Shown here piece after piece: positions 28,469-37,145 of a DNA stretch of 64,000 nt. The stretch comes from Azohydromonas aeria (GTDB taxonomy: Bacteria; Pseudomonadota; Gammaproteobacteria; Burkholderiales; Burkholderiaceae_C), in NCBI RefSeq assembly GCF_009760915.1, contig NZ_VIDQ01000019.1, forward strand, positions 1 through 64,000, in the 5' to 3' direction. The notes beneath the pieces are model-generated. The model had not been told where the DNA came from and did not search any database. It worked only from the letters and a program-made list of their open reading frames with translations. Position numbers and translations under genes: made by a program. Position 1 is the first letter of the stretch. Every line of letters starts with the position of its first letter.

Positions 28469-28993
28469 TCAGAACGTCTTCTGCGGCCCGCTGTCCGGCG
28501 CCTCGGCTTCCTCGCCATCGTGGCGGATGACGCTGATGGTGCCGTCGTTCTCCATGATGGCGCGCTTGACCTGCGACAGCCGCTCGATGCCGTGCTGGCG
28601 CAGCTGGGCCATCAGCTCCTCGTGGGTGATGAGCTCGCGGCGCATGTTGCGGCGCTGGATCTTGCCGTCGCACACCAGCGGCAGCGGCCCGGGCTCCAGG
28701 AAGCGGCGCGTGGCCGGGAAGCGGAAGCCCACCCAGTCCATCAGCACGTTCCAGCCGGCGATGGTGCCCACGAGCACGAAGCCGTCGGTGATGGTCTCGT
28801 ACTCGCCGGCCATGGCGTTCTGCGAGGCATCGGCGATGAGCACGATCAGCAGCACGTCGGCGATGCCCAGCGCGCCCACGTCGCGGCGCAGCACCAGGCG
28901 AAACAGCAGGAACAGGAACCAGTACACCGCCGTGCCGCGCACGACCAGTTCCAGGGCATGGTCGAAGCCGAACAGCGCGTCCCAGTCCACCAT
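28469..28993 (-). CDS. DUF421 (YetF-like) membrane protein
   Basis: A 174-residue protein of the DUF421/YetF family. The first 85 residues include membrane helices (GTAVYWFLFLLFRLVLRRDV; IADVLLIVLIADASQNAM; GFVLVGTIAGWNVLMDWVGF), and the remainder is the soluble YetF alpha/beta domain with LVCDGKIQRRNMRRELITHE, LMAQLRQHGIERLSQVKRAI and MENDGTISVIR, the family's most conserved blocks. Function is unknown; in spore formers related proteins affect membrane or spore properties. It stands just downstream of the lipocalin-fusion operon on the same strand with 48 bases between. Confidence 0.88.
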   Translation of the reverse strand: MVDWDALFGFDHALELVVRGTAVYWFLFLLFRLVLRRDVGALGIADVLLIVLIADASQNAMAGEYETITDGFVLVGTIAGWNVLMDWVGFRFPATRRFLEPGPLPLVCDGKIQRRNMRRELITHEELMAQLRQHGIERLSQVKRAIMENDGTISVIRHDGEEAEAPDSGPQKTF

Positions 28994-29041
28994 GCGTGCG
29001 AAAGCGGCTGGCGGGGCCTGGGCGCGGGTTCGGCCCGGCCT

Positions 29042-29965
29042 TCAGACCGCCGCGTGCAGGCCTTGCGGCGTGCGCATCAGCCGCGTGGTGTCGTAGCCCT
29101 GGGCGCGTGCGTGCAGCAGCAGGCGCTGCAGTTGGGCGTCTTCCATGTGGGGCGAGCGCGACAGCAGCCACAGGTGCTGGCGGTCGGGCGTGCCGACCAC
29201 GGCGGCGCTGTAGTCCGGGTCCACGTGCAGCACCCAGTACGGCGCCCAGGCGCCGGGCAGCCAGCGCAGCGCCTTGGGCGTGAAGCACACCTCCAGCTTG
29301 GCGCCCTCGCCTTCGGTGGTGCGGCCCACGCCGCGCACTTCCTCGAGTTCGCCGTCGCGGTTGCGGCAACTGTTGACCACGCGCAGGCGGCCGCCGCGCA
29401 GCAGCGTGTAGGTGGCGGTGACGTCGCTGGCGCAATCGCTCTCGGCGGACAGCGGCAGCCGCGCGATCTCGAACCAGCGCCCGGCGTAGCGGCGCAGGTC
29501 CAGCAGCGGCGCGGTGGACACCGGCGTGGCCTGCTGCGCGACCTTGAAGTGCGCCAGGGCCAGCGGCACGGCCGTGGCCATGAGCGTGGCCACGAGCTTG
29601 GGGTTGGCGCGGTTGCGCACCGTCAGCGGCAGCAGCGGCCACACCAACGCGCTGAGCTGGGCCCAGGGCAGGCTGGCCAGCCAGCTGCCGGCGCTGCTGG
29701 TGGTGGTGCCGGTGGGCACGGCCGGGCTGCGGCGCTGGCGGAAGAGGCGGCGCAGGATCACGCCGCCGATCATGCTGGCCGCGCCGGCGCCCAGCGCGGG
29801 CAGCTTCTCGTGCACCTGCTGGCCGATGCGGCTTGCCTGCGCACGCAACCGCTCCTCGCGCGCGAGGATGGCCATCTCGGCGGCCAGGATCTGCTGGTCG
29901 AGGCTGGCCGGCACGATGCCGGCCGGGGCCTCAGGGAGTGCCGGATGACGAAGCTGCGCGCTCAT
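29042..29965 (-). CDS. Lipocalin (Blc-like) domain fused to an N-terminal membrane-associated region
   Basis: Residues about 155-307 are a bacterial lipocalin: YAGRWFEIARLPLSAESDCA is the GxW lipocalin signature, followed by ATYTLLRGGRLRVVNSCRNR and YWVLHVDPDYSAAVVGTPDR QHLWLLSRSP, all close to Blc. Blc binds lysophospholipids and is normally a short outer-membrane lipoprotein. Here there is no lipobox. Instead about 150 residues precede the domain, with a coiled helical start (LDQQILAAEMAILAREERLR) and two weakly hydrophobic stretches (LPALGAGAASMIGGVILRRL; LVATLMATAVPLALAHF). So it may be anchored to the inner membrane. Its start overlaps the upstream holin-like gene by 35 bases. Confidence 0.82.
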   Translation of the reverse strand: MSAQLRHPALPEAPAGIVPASLDQQILAAEMAILAREERLRAQASRIGQQVHEKLPALGAGAASMIGGVILRRLFRQRRSPAVPTGTTTSSAGSWLASLPWAQLSALVWPLLPLTVRNRANPKLVATLMATAVPLALAHFKVAQQATPVSTAPLLDLRRYAGRWFEIARLPLSAESDCASDVTATYTLLRGGRLRVVNSCRNRDGELEEVRGVGRTTEGEGAKLEVCFTPKALRWLPGAWAPYWVLHVDPDYSAAVVGTPDRQHLWLLSRSPHMEDAQLQRLLLHARAQGYDTTRLMRTPQGLHAAV

Positions 29966-30491
29966 CGGGGGCTCCTGCGGAAGGGGAAACGTTCGGGGGC
30001 GCCTCGGCGGCGCCGCGGCGCGAGGGCGGCGTGGGCGTGGACAGCGTCAGCCGCCGCATCGTCGCGGGCAGCGCCAGGAAGCGGGCCAGCGCCAGGACGC
30101 GCTTGATCGCCAGCCAGGCCGCCCCGAGGTTGAGCAGCAGGATCAGCACCAGCGTCCAGCCCCAGGCCAGCCCGGCCTCGACCAGCGCGATGCCGATGCC
30201 CGTCCACAGTGCCAGCCACGCCGTGCACAGCAGCACGCCCGCGGCCACCACCAGGCCCACCATCTGCGCCAGCGCCAGGCCCGAGCGCTTGAGCTCCAGG
30301 GCCAGCAGGTGCACGCGGTCGCTGACCAGGCCGGGGAGGTCGCGCAGCAACTGCTTGACGTTGTCGAGCAGCGAGTCGGAGGTCAGCGCCTCCAACTGCG
30401 CCTGTGACAGCCCCGCGGCCGGGCCGGAGCCCGTCGCGGTTGCGGTATCAACGGCGGCCGGGGCGGCCGGCTGGGGCTGCTGGCCGTCCAT
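29931..30491 (-). CDS. Phage-holin-3-6 family / YqjE-like membrane protein
   Basis: A 186-residue protein with two close membrane helices (LALAQMVGLVVAAGVLLCTA and GLAWGWTLVLILLLNLGAAW) preceded by an amphipathic region (LLDNVKQLLRDLPGLVSDRV HLLALELKRSG), the arrangement of YqjE/holin_3_6 proteins. These are not phage genes despite the name; they occur with YqjD/ElaB-type proteins as stress operons. That is the case here: the upstream DUF883-like gene's stop overlaps this ATG (TGATG at 30489-30493), and the lipocalin gene overlaps the 3' end. I use the ATG at 30491 (MDGQQPQPA). Confidence 0.8.
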   Translation of the reverse strand: MDGQQPQPAAPAAVDTATATGSGPAAGLSQAQLEALTSDSLLDNVKQLLRDLPGLVSDRVHLLALELKRSGLALAQMVGLVVAAGVLLCTAWLALWTGIGIALVEAGLAWGWTLVLILLLNLGAAWLAIKRVLALARFLALPATMRRLTLSTPTPPSRRGAAEAPPNVSPSAGAPDERAASSSGTP

Positions 30492-31021
30492 CAACGCGAC
30501 GACAGCATGCGGCTGATCACGATGCCCGCGGCCGCGGCCACGGCCAGCGAGGCGATCGGGTGCTCGCGCACCGTGTCGCGCAGGCTGGAGACCCACTCTT
30601 CCTGCATGGCGCTGAGCTCGTCCTTGCTCATGGGCAGCTTCTCGGTGGCGCTGCCCATGGTGGTGCGGATTTTCTCCAGTGCCGGCGCGGCCTTTTCGGC
30701 GAAGCGGTCCACCGCCTCATGCGCGCTTTGCACCATGCGGTCCATCGAGGCGCCGCCCTGTTGCGAGGTGCCGCCGGTGGACATGGCGCTGTTGCCGCTG
30801 CCCGACATCCCGCCGCCCGTGGCGGACGTGCCCATGCCGGAAGACGAGGACATGCCCGAGGAGGACGACATGCCCGGCGAGGAGGACGACATCCCGGAGG
30901 AGCCGGCGGAGGACAGGCTGCTGGAGCCGTCACCGCTGCTGGAGCCCAGGGTGGAGCCGCTGCCCAGGGTGGAGCCGCTGGAGCTGCCCGAGGTCGGGAA
31001 GGGGCTGGAAGTGGAGGCCAT
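30491..31021 (-). CDS. ElaB/YqjD (DUF883)-like protein with Ser/Gly/Met repeat N-terminus
   Basis: A 176-residue protein. The C-terminal half matches the ElaB/YqjD family: a helical region (VDRFAEKAAPALEKIRTTMG, ELSAMQEEWVSSLRDTVREH) ending in one membrane helix (PIASLAVAAAAGIVISRML). In Escherichia coli such tail-anchored proteins bind ribosomes at the inner membrane in stationary phase. The N-terminal 90 residues are unusual: Ser/Gly/Met low complexity with short repeats of the type GMSSSS. AGGAGA precedes the ATG. It begins an operon with the YqjE-like and lipocalin genes. An inverted repeat with TATAAG in its loop lies 66-96 bases upstream. Confidence 0.8.
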   Translation of the reverse strand: MASTSSPFPTSGSSSGSTLGSGSTLGSSSGDGSSSLSSAGSSGMSSSSPGMSSSSGMSSSSGMGTSATGGGMSGSGNSAMSTGGTSQQGGASMDRMVQSAHEAVDRFAEKAAPALEKIRTTMGSATEKLPMSKDELSAMQEEWVSSLRDTVREHPIASLAVAAAAGIVISRMLSSR

Positions 31022-31086
31022 GGATTCTCTCCTGTGCTTTGGAACGCTTGGAGTACCGGCCAGCGCCGGTGGAGGGACGTGGCACG

Positions 31087-31117
31087 CCCCGATGCCAGCT
31101 TATACACGGCATCGGGG
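31087..31117 (-). promoter_or_regulatory. 10-bp perfect inverted repeat upstream of the DUF883-like operon
   Basis: ccccgatgcc at 31087-31096 and ggcatcgggg at 31108-31117 flank an 11-base loop that reads gtgtataagct on the - strand, containing a -10-like TATAAG. It could be an operator-promoter for the gene starting at 31021, or a terminator for the GlsB gene upstream; it lacks a T-run. Confidence 0.4.
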
Positions 31118-31155
31118 CGGCCGCAGGGAGCTCGGTAAGGGTTGCCGCAGGCCGC

Positions 31156-31428
31156 CTAGCGCACGCTGCCCCGGCGCACGAGGTTGACGATGGCCAGGAG
31201 CACCACGGCGCCGACCAGCGAGACCAGCAGTGAGCCAATGCTGAACGAGTTGGCGTTGATCGACGGTATGCCCACCAGCGGCGAGATGAACCAGCCTGCG
31301 AGCGCGGCGCCGACGATGCCGACGATCACGTTCAGGAACATGCCCTGTTGCGCATCAGTGCGCATCATGAGGCTGGCGACCCAGCCGATCAGACCGCCAA
31401 CGAACAGCCAGACAATCAGGTTGATCAT
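31156..31428 (-). CDS. GlsB/YeaQ/YmgE family stress membrane protein
   Basis: A 90-residue transglycosylase-associated-protein family member, nearly all membrane: LIVWLFVGGLIGWVASLMMR, GMFLNVIVGIVGAALAGWFI and IGSLLVSLVGAVVLLAIVNL are three helices with the family's glycine spacing. GlsB proteins are linked with general stress in many bacteria; their function is not established. Start ATG 31428 has AGGAG nine bases ahead. It lies 134 bases upstream of the DUF883-like operon on the same strand and may be transcribed separately. Confidence 0.92.
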   Translation of the reverse strand: MINLIVWLFVGGLIGWVASLMMRTDAQQGMFLNVIVGIVGAALAGWFISPLVGIPSINANSFSIGSLLVSLVGAVVLLAIVNLVRRGSVR

Positions 31429-31490
31429 GGTGCATTACTCCTAGATTTCAGAGAGGTTGCAGAACGGCGCCCTGATGCGCGAGTCCCGTG

Positions 31491-32126
31491 TCAACCCTTC
31501 GGCAAACGGTGTGCCGCAGCGGTGCTGTCGCCCACCTCGGCCTTGAACACGCGCTCGATGTAGGCCAGTGCCTCCTGCTTGCGCTGCGGGCTCTCGGCGG
31601 CGGTGCAGTCCGCCGGCGCCCACACGCTGTAGCCGCGCAGGTAGGCATCCATGGCGGTGAGCTGCACGCACATGTCGGCCGAGAGCCCGACCACGATAAG
31701 CTCATGGGCATGCATCTGCGTCAGCAACAGCTCCAGCGGCGTCGCATAGAACCCCGAGTGGCGCGGCTTGAGGATGCTCAAGTCGTCCTCACCTGGAGCC
31801 AGCAGCCGGGCGATCTCTCCGGCCTCCCCCGGCAGGCCTCGGCAGTAGTCCAGCACGTCGCTGAACTGCGAGCGCCAGGTGCCGTAGTTGTCGTTGGCGT
31901 ACACGGCCGGCACGCCTTGTTGTGCAAGTACCTGTTTCAAACGTGCCGTGCAGCGCGCAGCCTGCAGCGCCGCGGGCGCCATACTGTCGGCTCCCGGAAA
32001 CTGCAGCGGGTTGATGAAATCCACCAGCAGCAGCACGCTGCGACTGTGGGGCAGGGAGTTGTCGCCGGCGCCGATTCCCAGCGCTGGCCGATGCGGGGGC
32101 TTCACGTCCATGCGCCGTTGCGGCAA
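31491..32126 (-). CDS. Isochorismatase-family cysteine hydrolase
   Basis: A 211-residue hydrolase with the full triad of the family: Asp in VLLLVDFINPLQF, Lys in DLSILKPRHSGFYATPLE, and Cys in LIVVGLSADMCVQLTAMDAY. Members include nicotinamidase, isochorismatase and biuret hydrolase; SADMCVQLT with this spacing is closest to the generic isochorismatase-like group, so the substrate stays open. Two starts are possible: TTG at 32126 with AGGAA seven bases ahead, or ATG at 32111 with no ribosome site. It is divergent from the sigma-54 regulator at 32180 with little space between, so the two may share regulation. Confidence 0.85.
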   Translation of the reverse strand: MPQRRMDVKPPHRPALGIGAGDNSLPHSRSVLLLVDFINPLQFPGADSMAPAALQAARCTARLKQVLAQQGVPAVYANDNYGTWRSQFSDVLDYCRGLPGEAGEIARLLAPGEDDLSILKPRHSGFYATPLELLLTQMHAHELIVVGLSADMCVQLTAMDAYLRGYSVWAPADCTAAESPQRKQEALAYIERVFKAEVGDSTAAAHRLPKG

Positions 32127-32179
32127 CTTCGGTTCCTGTGCCCGTGCGGGGGAGTCCCCGGCACTTGAGGAGAAAAGTC

Positions 32180-33601
<1,422 letters not shown>

Positions 33602-33762
33602 TTCCAGGGCTTGCCGGGCACCACCGCCCGGCCTGCTCCCGGTCCCTGCACGGCCGCCCTCCCGGGCGGCCGTTGCGTTTGGGCACCATGCCGGGCACGG
33701 GTGGCGCACGACGCTTGCTGCGCCAGCGCCGGGGCGCCTGCCGCCGCGCCCGGGATGCCGCC

Positions 33763-35198
<1,436 letters not shown>

Positions 35199-35202
<4 letters not shown>

Positions 35203-35669
35203 TCGCGATCCGGCCCTACGCCAGCGGGGACCTGCCCACGCTGATGGCGCTGTTCACCGCCGCCGTCCACACCCTGGGCGCGCTGCACTACGGGCCGGCG
35301 CAGCTCGACGCCTGGGCGCCGCGCCCGCCCGACGCCGAGGACTGGCGCCGCCGCTTCGAGACGCTGCACACCCTGGTGGCCGAGGACGCGCTGGGACCCT
35401 GCGGCTTCATCGCCTGGCAGGACGACGGCCGCATCGAGCTGCTCTACACCGCCCCGCGCTGCGCCCGCCGCGGCGTGGCCACGCGGCTGGTGCAGGCGGC
35501 GGAGGACGCGCTCAGTGCCGATGGCGTCACGGAGCTGGTCACGGAGGCGAGCCTGGCGGCCTGGCCCTTCTTCGAAACCCAGGGTTTCACGGTGGTCGAA
35601 CCCCAGGTCGTGACACGGCGCGACGCGACTTTCACGCGCTTCCTGATGAAAAAGGAAAACGCCGCCTGA
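35199..35669 (+). CDS. GNAT-family N-acetyltransferase
   Basis: A 156-residue acetyl-CoA-dependent transferase: IAIRPYASGDLPTLMALFTA is a standard N-terminal GNAT strand-helix; IELLYTAPRCARRGVATRLV is motif A with the RRGVAT pyrophosphate loop (canonical R/Q-x-x-G-x-G/A); ELVTEASLAAWPFFETQGF is motif B. Substrate unknown; similar to YafP-type enzymes. The start is a TTG overlapping the fumC stop, with GGAGG seven bases upstream inside fumC, so expression is tied to fumC. The stop lies inside a 9-bp inverted repeat (35660-35690). Confidence 0.87.
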
Positions 35670-35690
35670 CGGAGGAACCGGCAGGCGGCG
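35660..35690 (+). terminator. Hairpin at the end of the fumC operon
   Basis: cgccgcctg (35660-35668) and caggcggcg (35682-35690) form a 9-bp stem overlapping the acetyltransferase stop. No T-run follows. Confidence 0.5.
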
Positions 35691-35738
35691 TCGCGGCGCC
35701 GGCACGGGGCCATGGCGGCCCCGGGAGCCACTTTCAGG

Positions 35739-36488
35739 TCAAGGCCAGCTGCTCTCCCGCATCGGGATCACCGTGACCTCGGGAATCACGGTCTCCTCGT
35801 CCTGCAGCAGGCAAAAGCGCACCGCCTTGGCCACTTGCACCGGGTCCTGCAGCACGCCGGGGTCGATGTCGGGGAAGCGGTCCAGCAGGAAGGGTGTGCG
35901 CATGCCGCCGGCCACCACCGCCGTGACCTTGATGCCCTTGGGCCGCAGCTCCGCATGCAGCGCATGCGACAGCCCCAGCAGCCCCCACTTGGTGGCGTGG
36001 TAGGCCGAGGCGTTGGGCCAGGCGCGCTTGGACGCGGTCGAGGCGATGTTGACGATGTGCCCGCCGCCGCAAGGCGACTCGCGCCCCATCAGCGCCGCAG
36101 CATGCTTGGCGACGTAGAACGGGCCGCTGAGGTTGGTGCGCACGATGCGCTCCCAGTCGAAGCCCTGCAGCTCGCCCACCGGCACGGTGATGTCGATGGC
36201 GGCGTTGTTGACCACGGCGTCGAGCCGGCCGAAGCGGTCGTGCACCCGCTGCAGCAGCTCCAGCACCTGCGACTCCTCGCCCACGTCCAGCGACTCGGCG
36301 ATGGCCTCGATGCCCTCCTTGGCCAGCTCGGCCGCCTTGGCCTGCGCACGCTCCAGCACCAGGTCGGCCAGCACCACGGTGGCGCCCTCGCTGCCGAGCA
36401 CCTGCGCGATGGCCGCGCCCAGGCCGCGGGAGCCGCCGGTGATCACGATGCTGCGGCCCTTCAGGGCGTTGCCGGGGGTGGATGTCAT
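35739..36488 (-). CDS. SDR-family oxidoreductase
   Basis: A 249-residue classical short-chain dehydrogenase. SIVITGGSRGLGAAIAQVLG is the cofactor loop (TGxxxGxG), VVNNAAIDITVPV the NNAG-like motif, and the catalytic Ser and YxxxK are in IVNIASTASKRAWPNASAYH ATKWG. ADLVLER after the second strand (Asp at the end) favours NAD over NADP. The fold is close to 3-oxoacyl-ACP reductase-like enzymes, but the true substrate cannot be read. AAGGAGG lies six bases before the ATG at 36488. The 113-base upstream region contains an inverted repeat (gccgccacgg and complement). Confidence 0.9.
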   Translation of the reverse strand: MTSTPGNALKGRSIVITGGSRGLGAAIAQVLGSEGATVVLADLVLERAQAKAAELAKEGIEAIAESLDVGEESQVLELLQRVHDRFGRLDAVVNNAAIDITVPVGELQGFDWERIVRTNLSGPFYVAKHAAALMGRESPCGGGHIVNIASTASKRAWPNASAYHATKWGLLGLSHALHAELRPKGIKVTAVVAGGMRTPFLLDRFPDIDPGVLQDPVQVAKAVRFCLLQDEETVIPEVTVIPMRESSWP

Positions 36489-36601
36489 GGAAGGTCCTCC
36501 TTCGGTTTGAAAGACGTCGAGGTTTCGACGGGAAAGGTTGTGAGGGGAGTAAACGGCGCGCAGCCGCCACGGCATCCGTGGCGGCCGGCAGTGCGGGGGC
36601 T

Positions 36602-37108
36602 TCAGCCGCCCGCGCTGAGCTGGCGCTTTTCCAGCGCCGCGGCGTGGCGCTGCTTGGCGATGGCGCGCAGGTTGGCGGCCAGCGCGGTGGCGAAGGCCTC
36701 GTCGAACCACGGGAAGGCGCCGCTGGCGGCCACGACGATGCCGTCGAGCACGGCGCTGCCCCACAGCAGGCTGTCGCCCTCGCGCAGCGCATGCGGGCGC
36801 AGCGCCTGCACGCCGTGCGTGTCACCCCGGCTCCAGGCCACGCGCGCCTTGGCACGGGCAAAGGCAGCGTAGTCGGCGTCCCAGCGGCTGCGGTCGCCCA
36901 CGGCATGCTCCAGCAGCACGGCTTCCTCGAAGGGGCAGTCGGCGGGCATGAGCGCCGGGTCCATGACCACGAGGTACAGGAAGCCGCAGCCGCTGACCTG
37001 CGGGTCGGCCATGGCCGGCTCGATCATCGGCAGCGTCATCGCCAGCGCCTGCTCGGCGGCATGGCGGTCGGCGAAATGGCTGCCACGGCGGGAGGGGGTT
37101 TTTTCCAT
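36602..37108 (-). CDS. Hypothetical protein, possibly GlcG/HbpS-like
   Basis: A 168-residue soluble protein, MEKTPSRRGSHFADRHAAEQ onward, that I cannot place with confidence. The C-terminal part, LLWGSAVLDGIVVAASGAFP followed by WFDEAFATALAANLRAIAKQ, is faintly like the GlcG/HbpS heme-binding fold (a glycine-containing strand before a long C-terminal helix). No catalytic motif, membrane helix or signal peptide is seen. It sits between the SDR and the large ABC fusion on the same strand, 37 bases after the latter, so it could be co-transcribed with it. Confidence 0.55.
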   Translation of the reverse strand: MEKTPSRRGSHFADRHAAEQALAMTLPMIEPAMADPQVSGCGFLYLVVMDPALMPADCPFEEAVLLEHAVGDRSRWDADYAAFARAKARVAWSRGDTHGVQALRPHALREGDSLLWGSAVLDGIVVAASGAFPWFDEAFATALAANLRAIAKQRHAAALEKRQLSAGG

Positions 37109-37145
37109 GCGCGCCCCGGGGCAACCCACGCTCCCATGGTTGAAC

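Noticed and set aside
29931..30491. Phage holin as sign of a prophage
   Set aside because: The holin_3_6 name is misleading; neighbours are ElaB/YqjD- and GlsB-type stress genes and there are no phage structural genes.
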